From the NCBI GenBank assembly GCA_011088105.1, contig JAALKI010000007.1, forward strand, positions 1 through 64,000: a DNA stretch of 64,000 nucleotides. Reading direction: 5' to 3'. A model generated the notes under the pieces. The model worked only from the letters and a program-made list of their open reading frames with translations, had not been told where the DNA came from and ran no database searches. The first letter of the stretch is position 1, and each line of letters begins with the position of its first letter. This stretch comes from Nitrospirota bacterium. GTDB lineage: Bacteria > Nitrospirota > Nitrospiria > Nitrospirales > UBA8639. The position numbers were made by a program, and so were the translations under genes. Positions 9,164 through 17,812 of the stretch are shown one piece after another.

Positions 9164-9466
9164 TTAGGGAATAGGCTGATGAACAGTTACTAATTTTGTT
9201 CCGTCTGGAAAAGTTCCTTCCACCTGAAGCTCGGGAAGCATCTCTGGTATCCCTGGCATCACATCCTGGCGAGTTAAAAGTGTGGCGCCGTAGCTCATGA
9301 GGTCGGATACAGATCGACCGTCACGGATTCCTTCCAGGATTTCTGCTGTGAGATATGCAACTGTTTCAGGGTAATTCAGCTTCAAGCCACGAGCTTTGCG
9401 TTCCCGAGCCAATTGTGCTGCGACATAGATGAGTAATTTTTCTTGTTCTCGTGGAGTTAAGTGCAT
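9164..9466 (-). CDS. ureA: Urease gamma subunit UreA
   Basis: UreA is the small structural subunit of the (UreABC)3 trimer. The 100-residue protein opens with [20 protein letters not shown], continues with [17 protein letters not shown], and ends with [18 protein letters not shown], all typical of the family. It is the first urease structural gene in the minus-strand unit, 6 bases after urtE, so urea import and hydrolysis are almost certainly co-transcribed. It is a separate gene here, not fused to ureB as in Helicobacter. Confidence 0.97.
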   Translation of the reverse strand: MHLTPREQEKLLIYVAAQLARERKARGLKLNYPETVAYLTAEILEGIRDGRSVSDLMSYGATLLTRQDVMPGIPEMLPELQVEGTFPDGTKLVTVHQPIP

Positions 9467-9472
9467 AAGGCA

Positions 9473-10183
9473 TCACACAATGAGGTATTGTTTAACATGT
9501 TCCTCGCTTAATTCAGATGTCTGGCCAGCGCTGACAATACTTCCCTTGGACATAATGATATAGGTGTCAGCTAGAGTCGCTGCAAATTCCATATACTGTT
9601 CAACGAGAAGAATAGCAAACCGCCGTTGGTTTTTGAAGCTTTGAATAACTCGTTGAATCTCCATGACAATAGAAGGTTGGATCCCTTCGGTTGGTTCATC
9701 AAGGAGAAGGAGCCTGGGTTTTCCCAGCAAGGCTCTCCCTATGGCCAGCTGTTGCTGTTCTCCTCCACTTAACACCCCGCCAGCTCGACCAAGAACCTGC
9801 GGAAGTTTGGGAAATAACTCAAACACCTCTTCGAATACTGATCGTCCCAGACCGGCACGCCATGGCGATCCGCTTGATTCATAGCCAAGTCGAAGGTTTT
9901 CTTCGACAGTCAAGTAGGGGAAAATCTCTCGTCCTTGTGGAACATAGGCAATGCCTCGATCTACCCGACGTTCAGGAGTCTCGCGAGTAATATCTTGACC
10001 ACCAAATGAGACTCGACCCGTTCGCGGGGACAGTAGACCCATGATGGTTTTGAGAAGCGTTGTTTTTCCAACGCCGTTTCGCCCCATTAGGCACAAGGCT
10101 TGGCCTTCGGGAATTTCAAAAGAGACATTTCGTAATATATGGCTCTCGCCATAATAGACGTTGACGTTATCAAGCTGAATCAT
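9473..10183 (-). CDS. urtE: Urea ABC transporter ATPase UrtE
   Basis: UrtE is one of two ATPases of the branched-chain-amino-acid-type urea importer. Walker A GRNGVGKT is at residues 34-41, the signature is LSGGEQQQLAIGRALL, and Walker B is LLLLDEPTEGI. I start at the ATG at 10183 (MIQLDNVNVYYGES), which has GGAGG five bases upstream. A longer frame to 10267 reads back through urtD and lacks family support. The start overlaps the end of urtD by 14 bases, indicating coupled translation. The 236-residue length is normal for LivF-type ATPases. Confidence 0.93.
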   Translation of the reverse strand: MIQLDNVNVYYGESHILRNVSFEIPEGQALCLMGRNGVGKTTLLKTIMGLLSPRTGRVSFGGQDITRETPERRVDRGIAYVPQGREIFPYLTVEENLRLGYESSGSPWRAGLGRSVFEEVFELFPKLPQVLGRAGGVLSGGEQQQLAIGRALLGKPRLLLLDEPTEGIQPSIVMEIQRVIQSFKNQRRFAILLVEQYMEFAATLADTYIIMSKGSIVSAGQTSELSEEHVKQYLIV

Positions 10184-10961
10184 CGGCCTCCGCGGCCCGT
10201 CCCAGGTAGATTTCCATGACTTTGGGATCGGCTTGTACTTCTTCCATAGGTCCTTCAATAAGAACACTGCCTTCGTGCAAGACGGTTACCATCTTGGCAA
10301 TCGATCTAACAAATTCCATGTCGTGTTCAATGACAATCACGGAATGATCGACAGCGAGTTCGTTGAGCAGTTCCCCGGTTTTTTCCGTTTCCTGATCAGT
10401 CATGCCTGCAACGGGTTCATCAATAAGTAAAAGTTTAGGATTTTGGATGAGCACCATCCCGATCTCGAGCCATTGCTTTTGGCCGTGCGATAGAGATCCT
10501 GCCAAATCTTGCGCTTTGTCAGAAAGCCCAATCGTCTTCAGGACTTCAGAAACTTTCTCGGCTTCAGGTGTAGTTGGTTTTGAAAAAAGAGTTGCGAAAA
10601 GTCCTTTACTCTTTCGATGGAGTGAAATGTCGAGGTTTTCCCAAACCGTGAGGTTAGAAAAGACTGAAGGTCTTTGGAATTTTCGACCGATTCCCAATGT
10701 GGCAATTTCATGTTCACGCAGGGTTGTGAGATCAACGCTCTGGCCATTGGCCTGAAAATGGAGTGTGCCTTCAGCCGGCTTGACTTTTCCTGTAATCACA
10801 TCCATGAACGTGCTTTTGCCAGCCCCATTGGGGCCAATGACGACACGGAGTTCTGGGTAGTCCATTGAGAAGTTTAGCCCTTGCAAAGCCTTGAAGCCGT
10901 CATAATCTACAACCACATTTTCTACTTTGAGAATGGGTGTGTGTTGGTGTGGCTCGGTCAT
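10170..10961 (-). CDS. urtD: Urea ABC transporter ATPase UrtD
   Basis: UrtD is the second, LivG-like ATPase of the urea importer. Walker A GPNGAGKS is at residues 43-50, and the signature appears as LSHGQKQWLEIGM rather than LSGGQ, which is usual in this subfamily. Walker B is LLLIDEPVAGM. The C-terminal tail (QADPKVMEIYLGRA) is typical of LivG/UrtD. The ATG overlaps the urtC stop by 4 bases and the 3' end overlaps urtE, so urtC-D-E are tightly coupled. Confidence 0.94.
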   Translation of the reverse strand: MTEPHQHTPILKVENVVVDYDGFKALQGLNFSMDYPELRVVIGPNGAGKSTFMDVITGKVKPAEGTLHFQANGQSVDLTTLREHEIATLGIGRKFQRPSVFSNLTVWENLDISLHRKSKGLFATLFSKPTTPEAEKVSEVLKTIGLSDKAQDLAGSLSHGQKQWLEIGMVLIQNPKLLLIDEPVAGMTDQETEKTGELLNELAVDHSVIVIEHDMEFVRSIAKMVTVLHEGSVLIEGPMEEVQADPKVMEIYLGRAAEADDSA

Positions 10962-12127
10962 CTTATTTGTGCCTCAGATGGTTCAATTGTCGAAGATTTT
11001 GACTGCCTCCAAGCAGAGACTTTTGCTTTCATTTGCTTAAGGATCCCAATGAGTCCATCGGGAAAAAACATGACCACGAGAACAAAAAGACCTCCCATAA
11101 AAAACGGCCAGAGATCAGGAACAGAACCAGTCAACTGACTCCTGAACCAATTAACACCTACGGCTCCTACCACTGCTCCTGCGAGAGTTCCTCGACCTCC
11201 GACCGCAACCCATATTGCCATTTCAATCGATGGCAACACGCCGATTTGAGATGGTGTGATGATTCCGACCTGAGGAACATAGAGGGCCCCAGCAAGCCCG
11301 GCGAGGCCAGCGGCAACGACAAATACAAATAATTTGTAGTTGGGAGGATTGTATCCGGAAAACAATACGCGTTGTTCCCCGTCACGAATTGCAATCAATA
11401 CCCTTCCAACACGGGATTGAATAATCGCCCGGCAGAGCAAGTATGCGATTCCTAGGAAGACAACGGTCAACATGTATAAGGCTAGCTGAGTGCTTGGGTC
11501 ACCCAAGCGAAAACCGAATATTTGTTTGAAGTCAGTCAGCCCGTTTGTTCCTCCGAGGTTGGTTTCATTTCGATTAAAGACCAGCCAAGCTGAAAAGACG
11601 AGTGCTTGGGTAATGATGGCGAAGTAGACGCCTCGAATTCGACTTCGAAACGCCAAGAACCCAAAGGCTGTGGCAAATATCATCGGTACTAAAAATACAG
11701 CGATAACGGTGAAAGCAAAACTGTGATATGGACGCCAAAATAAAGGAAGCTCCTTGACTTGATTCCATACCATAAAATCCGGTAAAGCACTCTCATAGAC
11801 ACCCTCAGTCCCAATTCCAAGCATCAGATACATGCCCATTGAATAGGCGCCTAAGGCAAAAAAGACGCCTTGCCCAAGGCTTAGCACTCCAGTATATCCC
11901 CAAATGAGGTCGATCCCGATTGCTAAAATGGCATAGGCCAGATATTTTCCGAATAGATTGATTGTAAAATCCGATATATGAAAGATAGAGGTTTCTGGAA
12001 GCAACGTATTGAGAATTGGAAAGACGACAAGCAAGAAAAGGCCACAAATGAAGAACCCCGGCCCTAGTCCTAGATGCTTCAGCATTCCAGTTCCCATTGT
12101 TTGTCCTTTTAAGGTCTCATTAGCCAT
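10958..12127 (-). CDS. urtC: Urea ABC transporter permease UrtC
   Basis: UrtC is a LivM-like inner-membrane permease. The 389-residue protein has about ten hydrophobic segments and the family segments IGIDLIWGYTGVLSLGQGVF, NETNLGGTNGLTDF and AIRDGEQRVLFSGYNPPNYK. The C-terminal cytoplasmic tail is basic. It follows urtB by 24 bases. AGGAGG lies about 14 bases upstream of the chosen ATG, so one of the later Met codons (11 or 15) could instead be used. Confidence 0.94.
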   Translation of the reverse strand: MANETLKGQTMGTGMLKHLGLGPGFFICGLFLLVVFPILNTLLPETSIFHISDFTINLFGKYLAYAILAIGIDLIWGYTGVLSLGQGVFFALGAYSMGMYLMLGIGTEGVYESALPDFMVWNQVKELPLFWRPYHSFAFTVIAVFLVPMIFATAFGFLAFRSRIRGVYFAIITQALVFSAWLVFNRNETNLGGTNGLTDFKQIFGFRLGDPSTQLALYMLTVVFLGIAYLLCRAIIQSRVGRVLIAIRDGEQRVLFSGYNPPNYKLFVFVVAAGLAGLAGALYVPQVGIITPSQIGVLPSIEMAIWVAVGGRGTLAGAVVGAVGVNWFRSQLTGSVPDLWPFFMGGLFVLVVMFFPDGLIGILKQMKAKVSAWRQSKSSTIEPSEAQIR

Positions 12128-12151
12128 AGGAATTAAAACGGCCTCCTATTT

Positions 12152-13717
12152 TTAAGAATCCGCATAACGTCCTTTCATCGCAAAGAGACCAGCGGGTCGG
12201 TATTGGAGAAAGAGAATGATCAGGAGAAGAATAAAGACTTTCCCATAGACGGCACCGGCAAATGGTTCAAGATATTTGTTTAACATTCCCAGGCCGAATG
12301 CCGCCGAAATAGTTCCTGCTAGTTTTCCCACTCCACCGGTGACTACCACCATGAAGGAATCCACTATATATTGGCGTCCCATCTCAGGTTCGACATTACC
12401 AATGAGCGTCAATGCGGAGCCGGCTAACCCTGCCATTCCTGATCCAAACGCAAAGGTGAGAGAGTCCAGTTTTCGAGTTGGAATTCCCAGGCAGGAACTC
12501 ATCTCACGGTTTTGCATAACGGCTCGAACCCTCAAGCCCGCTGGTGTACGGAATAATATCCAATAGATGCCGATGACCGCGACGATTGCCAGAATGACAA
12601 CGAAAATTCTGTTATACGGCAGTTGAATTCCTACAGCAACTTGAGCGCTTCCACGTAAGAGAGCTGGGGCTTGAACTGAGGTCAAATCACCAAAGGTAAT
12701 GCGTGCACTTTGGATCATAATCAGCCCCACCCCCCAAGTTAATAAGAGGGTTTCCAAAGGCCGACCGTATAGGAAACGAATTAAGGTGACCTCTAAGATA
12801 TATCCGATAAGACCAGCGGCTAAAAACGAACCAGGAATGGCGATGGCGTAGTAATAATCGAACATGCTTTCTGGCATATAAGCTCTAAACAATTCCTGAA
12901 TGACAAATGTTGCATATCCGCCTACCATCATCATTTCTCCATGGGCCATGTTGATGACACCCATGAGTCCAAAGACAATCGCCAAGCCCATTGCCATAAT
13001 GAGCAACACCGAACTCAGGCTGATACCTCGCAAAGTTGTTTCGACTGCGTGAGCAAAGGTTTGCCAGCTTTCAATATGATCAATAGCTTCAGTTGCAGCG
13101 TTAGAAATGGCCTGCTGATCTGGTTCGTTGTTCGTCGCTTGCAAAATTTCTGTGAGGACAGGGAGCGCATTGGCGCTCCGTAGTTCGCCAAGTTTTTGAA
13201 TCGCAGCTACTCGTATGCTTTGATCCTCGGCCTCTAGTCTGATGAGACTGATGGCCTCTTCCATTTCATAACGGACCCACTTCGCAGATTCTTTGGCCAG
13301 GGCTTCTTCAAGAAGGGGTAATGCATCTTGTGACCCACGAAGACCAATGTCACGTGCGGCTCCCCGACGCACATCAGAATTGGGACTTGCCAAGTTGATT
13401 TGATTACTTAATAACTTGATCAGGGGCGTCAGAAGCCGACGGGTCCGCCGGTCCACATCAAGACGGATCTCCTCAAGTTTTGGGAGCAAGCTCACATCCC
13501 TGTGCTGCATCAAAAAGTGAATTGCAGCCTTTTTGTCAGAGCGGTCACCGGTGGTCAGATTTTCGAATGCCTGTTCGATGGTTGTCGGGCCTTCGATTGT
13601 TACTGGCTCTTTGTTTTCTGCCGCCTGAACAAGGCTTGCTCCTCCTATTCCCAGAAGAAAAAATGCAAAGAAAGTCACTATCCAGCAGGTCTGCTGTATC
13701 GATTTGTAATTATTCAT
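12152..13717 (-). CDS. urtB: Urea ABC transporter permease UrtB
   Basis: UrtB is the LivH-like permease. Residues 1-30 form a signal/anchor (CWIVTFFAFFLLGIGGASLV). Residues ~35-215 are a helical HEAT-like extracytoplasmic domain (SDVRRGAARDIGLRGSQDAL), and the rest is the membrane domain with VFGLMGVINMAHGEMMMVGG and AVMQNREMSSCLGIPTRKLD. The large N-terminal domain is usual in UrtB, so 521 residues is normal length. An 84-base gap containing a 15-base-pair hairpin separates it from urtA. Confidence 0.95.
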   Translation of the reverse strand: MNNYKSIQQTCWIVTFFAFFLLGIGGASLVQAAENKEPVTIEGPTTIEQAFENLTTGDRSDKKAAIHFLMQHRDVSLLPKLEEIRLDVDRRTRRLLTPLIKLLSNQINLASPNSDVRRGAARDIGLRGSQDALPLLEEALAKESAKWVRYEMEEAISLIRLEAEDQSIRVAAIQKLGELRSANALPVLTEILQATNNEPDQQAISNAATEAIDHIESWQTFAHAVETTLRGISLSSVLLIMAMGLAIVFGLMGVINMAHGEMMMVGGYATFVIQELFRAYMPESMFDYYYAIAIPGSFLAAGLIGYILEVTLIRFLYGRPLETLLLTWGVGLIMIQSARITFGDLTSVQAPALLRGSAQVAVGIQLPYNRIFVVILAIVAVIGIYWILFRTPAGLRVRAVMQNREMSSCLGIPTRKLDSLTFAFGSGMAGLAGSALTLIGNVEPEMGRQYIVDSFMVVVTGGVGKLAGTISAAFGLGMLNKYLEPFAGAVYGKVFILLLIILFLQYRPAGLFAMKGRYADS

Positions 13718-13750
13718 ATGTGTTTAATTTATGTGGAATTTCTAAGGGTA

Positions 13751-13789
13751 CTGGCTTTGTAGTCCAGCAAAAGAGGACTACAAAGCCAG
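13751..13789 (-). repeat. Perfect 15-bp hairpin between urtA and urtB
   Basis: CTGGCTTTGTAGTCC (13751-13765) is exactly complementary to 13775-13789, with a 9-base loop. It lies just after the urtA stop and 34 bases before the urtB start. No U run follows it, so it is not a classic terminator. Such intercistronic hairpins often protect the 3' end of a binding-protein message, raising UrtA over the membrane subunits. That role is inferred from position. Confidence 0.7.
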
Positions 13790-13801
13790 CTTTTAACAAA
13801 T

Positions 13802-15157
13802 TCACGCCTTTTTATACGTGCCCTTATGATCGACCCAATCACAGTCTTTATCTGGGCTGGTATATTGACTCCAGGGAAGTGCTCGGACTAGCCCTTTCGA
13901 TTTGTAAATGATATCAATTTGACCATCTCTTCGGATTTCTCCGATGAGGACTGGTTTGTATGTGTGATGGTTACGTTCATCCATCTTTTTCCGACCGCCC
14001 GGCGCATCAAACTCCATTCCATACACGGCCTTGCGGACTTGATCCACGTTGGTGGTTCCAGCCTTCTCGCAGGCGGCTGCCCAGACATAGACTCCATAGT
14101 AGGCCGCCTCAATTGGATCATCCGTCACACGGGATGATCCCCCGGGCAAGTTGTTTCTTTCGCAGTAGGCCTTGAAGTTTTTCACGAATTTCTTGTTTTC
14201 AGGAGTATCAATACTCTGGTAGTAATTCCAAGCTGCTAGATGTCCAACGAGGGCCGAAGTATCCATGCCACGGAGTTCATCTTCTGCTACGCTGAAAGCC
14301 ATAATTGGGCAATCTTCAGATCGAAGACCTTGGTTAGCAAATTCCTTGTAAAAGGGTACATTGCTATCGCCATTGATTGTACTGACCACTGCCGCATCAC
14401 CCCCACGGGCAAATTTCTTGATCTTGCCGACAATGGTTTGGTAGTCCTGGTGGTGAAATGGCGTATATTCTTCCATGATGTTGCTTGCAGGCACGCCTTT
14501 GGCCAGCAACATCGCGCGCAAAATCTTGTTTGTGGTTCGTGGATAGACGTAATCCGTACCCAAGAGGTAGAACTTCTTATATCCTCCACCTTCCTCTCGC
14601 ATAAGATATTCGACAGCTGGCTCTGACTGTTGATTAACCGCTGCCCCGGTATAGAAAACGTTTCGCGAACATTCTTCACCTTCATATTGAACTGGATAAA
14701 AGAGTAAGCCATTGTTCCCTTCAAAAACTGGGAGGACAGACTTGCGGCTGACTGATGTCCAGCAGCCTTCGACAGCAGCCACTTTGTCAACCAGCAATAA
14801 TTGTTTGGCTTTTTCAGCAAAGAGGTCCCAGTTCGAAGCCGGATCGACGACAACCGGTTGGATCATTCGGCCTAGGATCCCCCCTTTGGCATTGATTTCC
14901 TCAACCGCCATCAAGACGGCATCGCGTAATGAGACTTCACTGATAGCCATCGTGCCGCTGAGGGAATGCAACACTCCAAGCTTGACAGGAGGCTTATCGG
15001 CTGCATACGACAATGCCCAATTTCCCAGATTTCCTAAAAGAGCTGCGACACCAATACCAGCAGCCGTAGTTTTCGCCTTGTCCAAAAACTCTCGGCGGGT
15101 ATTATCAACTGCATTATTTACTGACTCAGATGGTTCGGGATCTGTCATATTTTTCAT
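13802..15157 (-). CDS. urtA: Urea-binding protein UrtA, Tat-type signal
   Basis: UrtA is the periplasmic urea receptor of the ABC importer, type I binding-protein fold. A Tat-like leader is present: twin arginines at residues 21-22 ([10 protein letters not shown]), then a hydrophobic stretch and likely cleavage near SYAADKP (~residue 53). The mature part opens [16 protein letters not shown] and contains [17 protein letters not shown] and [20 protein letters not shown], typical of UrtA/FmdD. Length (451) is normal. A clear AGGAG precedes the ATG. It follows the porin by about 63 bases in the same direction. Confidence 0.95.
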   Translation of the reverse strand: MKNMTDPEPSESVNNAVDNTRREFLDKAKTTAAGIGVAALLGNLGNWALSYAADKPPVKLGVLHSLSGTMAISEVSLRDAVLMAVEEINAKGGILGRMIQPVVVDPASNWDLFAEKAKQLLLVDKVAAVEGCWTSVSRKSVLPVFEGNNGLLFYPVQYEGEECSRNVFYTGAAVNQQSEPAVEYLMREEGGGYKKFYLLGTDYVYPRTTNKILRAMLLAKGVPASNIMEEYTPFHHQDYQTIVGKIKKFARGGDAAVVSTINGDSNVPFYKEFANQGLRSEDCPIMAFSVAEDELRGMDTSALVGHLAAWNYYQSIDTPENKKFVKNFKAYCERNNLPGGSSRVTDDPIEAAYYGVYVWAAACEKAGTTNVDQVRKAVYGMEFDAPGGRKKMDERNHHTYKPVLIGEIRRDGQIDIIYKSKGLVRALPWSQYTSPDKDCDWVDHKGTYKKA

Positions 15158-15220
15158 TGTGCTTTCTCCTCATTGATTAAACAATACGTTCCCTAGAAGT
15201 CATGCACTCAACTGAAAAGA

Positions 15221-16465
15221 TTAAAGTTGGAACTGAATGCCTAGCTTGATTGCATCTACAACGCCACCATTACCTGCCTGACCAAACTTAGCTATACGCC
15301 CCTTCGTCGCGATGTCTCCATGTTGCCACATCAACGAGAGTCTTGCATTATGGCCGTCGATTACATAATTTGTGCCTATTTCTAATTCCTCCGCATCACC
15401 AACGATGTCCGACATGTTCTCTGTATAACGAACGTAAGGCTGGAATTGCCCAATTCCTATCTTATCTGGAAATAGATACAACGCAGCGACTGAGTAAGAA
15501 TCGCCATCAAACATACAGAAACAGGTTGTTGCATCCGTGCCATTCCGGATACTTCCACTCAAATCCGCGTCGAAAACCTTATATTCACCCTCTACTGTTG
15601 CGACTCCTTTATTCGGAAGCACTTTTTCGAACAATAGGTCAGTGCTGTGGCCGAAAAAATTTCCGGGATTCATGGCAGTGCCAGAACCATCATTTTGATA
15701 ATTGAACGCCCAGGCAACCGTTAAAATGTCACCACCATTGCCATAGTAGGTAGAGCTGGTGTAATACCCCGGATTTTTTTCGACGTTTAAGAAGTTAAAG
15801 CTGACACGTCCTGCATACAGGAGGTTGTCATCTTGATTTGCAACACCGTCAAGGCCATCAAAGGCACCAACGACATAACTCAGCTTTCCATCCATAAATG
15901 CGCCCCAGATATTGATACCATCATCACGGCCAAATCTTCCCGCTGATGCAACTCCGGCACCTGGATTGCCAAAGTCTGATGGATAAAAGGGTGTCTTATC
16001 GAAATCAAAGGTGTTTTGATAGAAGGGACCAGAGAGCTCAGCCCGATCGAGAGGCACTAGTAGGCGTCCTGCCCAGATGTTGAAATACGGGTTGAACTCA
16101 AACTTCGCAATGGCATCAAGAACCACCATCTCAGCGGAAGAGCCTGGATGACCACCAGGATGAGCACTTGCTGCATGGCCAGTTATAGGACAATCCTGAC
16201 ATTCCGTATTGATTTCAAACTTGAGATATTTGTGAATCTGGCCATTCAGATAGATACGCATATTCTCTAGCCTGAAATCATTGCTCCAGTTATCTCTGTC
16301 AGGTGAATCGTCCTCTATGAGTCCAAAGCTCATACGAGCGCCTACTCCGAGACTAATCCACTTTGTATCGCTGATTTGAATTTTTCCTCCTGCGTGTGCC
16401 AGTGGTGCGATAAGTAGAATCGCCAGGAATAGGAGGCCTCCGGCCCGTGATATAGATGTTCTCAT
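15221..16465 (-). CDS. Outer-membrane porin of the urea unit (FmdC-like)
   Basis: A 414-residue protein with a Sec signal peptide ending APLAHA-GG (~residue 25) and a run of alternating amphipathic strands ending in a terminal aromatic-like IQFQL, as expected for a beta barrel. It resembles porins placed beside urea or short-chain-amide transporters (FmdC of Methylophilus is the reference). A Cys-rich loop (TECQDCPITGHAASAH) follows strand three. AAGGAG lies 8 bases before the ATG. As the first gene it probably takes its promoter and the leader hairpin at 16515. Urea specificity is inferred from position. Confidence 0.75.
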   Translation of the reverse strand: MRTSISRAGGLLFLAILLIAPLAHAGGKIQISDTKWISLGVGARMSFGLIEDDSPDRDNWSNDFRLENMRIYLNGQIHKYLKFEINTECQDCPITGHAASAHPGGHPGSSAEMVVLDAIAKFEFNPYFNIWAGRLLVPLDRAELSGPFYQNTFDFDKTPFYPSDFGNPGAGVASAGRFGRDDGINIWGAFMDGKLSYVVGAFDGLDGVANQDDNLLYAGRVSFNFLNVEKNPGYYTSSTYYGNGGDILTVAWAFNYQNDGSGTAMNPGNFFGHSTDLLFEKVLPNKGVATVEGEYKVFDADLSGSIRNGTDATTCFCMFDGDSYSVAALYLFPDKIGIGQFQPYVRYTENMSDIVGDAEELEIGTNYVIDGHNARLSLMWQHGDIATKGRIAKFGQAGNGGVVDAIKLGIQFQL

Positions 16466-16940
16466 TGTGCGAACTCCTTTCTTTCGGATGGGCTAAGTAG
16501 TGGGAGAAATAAAAAAGCCCTCTCAGCCATTACAAAAGCTGAAAGGACTTCATTGTCCATCAGTCGTTTTTTCGATCTTCTGAGGAAAAACACACTGTCC
16601 CCCCCTCGAATCATTCAAACGTTATTCTGAGTGATTATATGGCTAACGAAATTGCACTCCTCATACTACCTATACGTATCTCGTTGAAAAATTTTAGCCC
16701 GAAAAACATGACCAACATCATAAGAGAGTTTATGAATTATGTCAAGTAGAATATGAAGCACAATCGGTTGGTTCAATGTATAGAGAAGTGATGGCTATCG
16801 ATGGCACGTATGGTGAGACCAATTGTCTATAGGCTAAAAAGATTGCAGAATTTTCTTGTCCGTGATTTTCATTGCACACTCTTGTACTATAGGGTTTTGT
16901 TCAACAAAACAACATGAGAACAATTCTATCAGGAGCCAAG
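16466..16940. other. Divergent regulatory region upstream of the urea unit
   Basis: This 475-base gap lies between the urea unit (minus) and a lipoprotein gene (plus), and holds both promoters. Only the terminator-like hairpin in the urea leader is clear. A single short stem with an all-A six-base loop (minus strand, about 16564-16575) precedes it. I see no coding sequence and no riboswitch class I can recognise. Confidence 0.5.
16509..16550 (-). terminator. Terminator-like hairpin in the 5' leader of the urea unit
   Basis: On the minus strand AAGTCCTTTCAGC, a 10-base loop and GCTGAGAGGGCTT form a 13-pair stem with two G-U wobbles, followed directly by a T-rich TTTTTTATTT. The wobbles pair only when transcribed from the minus strand, which fixes direction. 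It ends about 45 bases before the porin ATG and no minus-strand gene lies upstream. It is therefore best read as a leader attenuator for the urea genes. Confidence 0.7.
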
Positions 16941-17804
16941 ATGAAGAGAAGACGATTTAATATAGGCCGTGTTGTCCTGGCGATAATTCTTCTTTCATGG
17001 TTGGTCGGATGTCTAGGCTCGTCAGGCATTCAGACGATGGTGCACCGAAGTTCTCAAAGTGTTGTCTATTTAGACTGGGTTCCCCAAGAGTCTTTTCGAG
17101 CTTCTCATCCCGTGACGCTTTCGCCTATGACAATCCGTCGTTTTTTCGGTGGGGTTCGTGTCCAAACATCGCCTGGAATTTTAAAGGCTTTGTTAGGAGA
17201 GAAGGGCAGGCCTTCCCGTCTGTTTTCTGAGGATGATGTGGAGTTGCTCCTACCACATATTCTTTCTGCGTTTTCCCAGGTAACATCTGAGGAACACGTG
17301 GTATTCCAAACACTGGATCCTTCGGACGCAGCTGGAGTGATGATAGCAGGGACGCTACACATTCATGAAGGTTTGTTGTTTTTGACCCTCACGCACTATG
17401 ATCGGAAGACAACGTATCCAACAATCACGGTGTATAAGGGAAATCGAGAACTATCGGATCCTACAGGACTCAAAGATGTTCAGGTGTCGTTTTCACCAAA
17501 AGCTGCTTGGCGAACGGAAGGTGTACCTAAATTGGACACGGGAGGTGGAAACGATCCAAAAAGAACGCTTGCGGTTGATTATGCCCGGCTCGCGCAGCTC
17601 TCTGATACCGTCTTGCCTATCCCTCGTGATGAAGCCCCGATATCGAATTCGGCTCCATCTTCGGTCGAAACGCTTGGCGATGAACAGACAAAAGGTAAAG
17701 AATTACAAGGGTTGAAGGAGCGTATGCGTTCTCTACGAGATCAGTTATCAAACATGGAAAAGAAGATTGAAGGTCTGGAAGAACAACCTTCTAGCAATCC
17801 TTAA
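16941..17804 (+). CDS. Putative lipoprotein with C-terminal coiled coil
   Basis: A signal peptide (MKRRRFNIGRVVLAIILLSW) ends in a lipobox LVGC, so the mature protein should be lipid-anchored. The middle has a mixed strand/helix domain of no recognised family (residues ~40-190). The last ~40 residues (ELQGLKERMRSLRDQLSNM onward) form a heptad coiled coil. I start at ATG 16941, which has AGGAG seven bases upstream; an ATG nine codons earlier gives a poorer signal peptide. The 3' end is convergent with the sulfite-oxidase-like gene, 8 bases apart. Function unknown. Confidence 0.7.
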   Translation: MKRRRFNIGRVVLAIILLSWLVGCLGSSGIQTMVHRSSQSVVYLDWVPQESFRASHPVTLSPMTIRRFFGGVRVQTSPGILKALLGEKGRPSRLFSEDDVELLLPHILSAFSQVTSEEHVVFQTLDPSDAAGVMIAGTLHIHEGLLFLTLTHYDRKTTYPTITVYKGNRELSDPTGLKDVQVSFSPKAAWRTEGVPKLDTGGGNDPKRTLAVDYARLAQLSDTVLPIPRDEAPISNSAPSSVETLGDEQTKGKELQGLKERMRSLRDQLSNMEKKIEGLEEQPSSNP

Positions 17805-17812
17805 GAAGGAGG

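Noticed and set aside
10184-10267. N-terminal extension of urtE
   Set aside because: It lies wholly within urtD and lacks family similarity; the ATG at 10183 has a good ribosome site.
16640-16656. Sigma-54-like GG...GC element on the plus strand upstream of the lipoprotein gene
   Set aside because: GG and GC are 11 bases apart rather than 10, and flanking consensus is poor.
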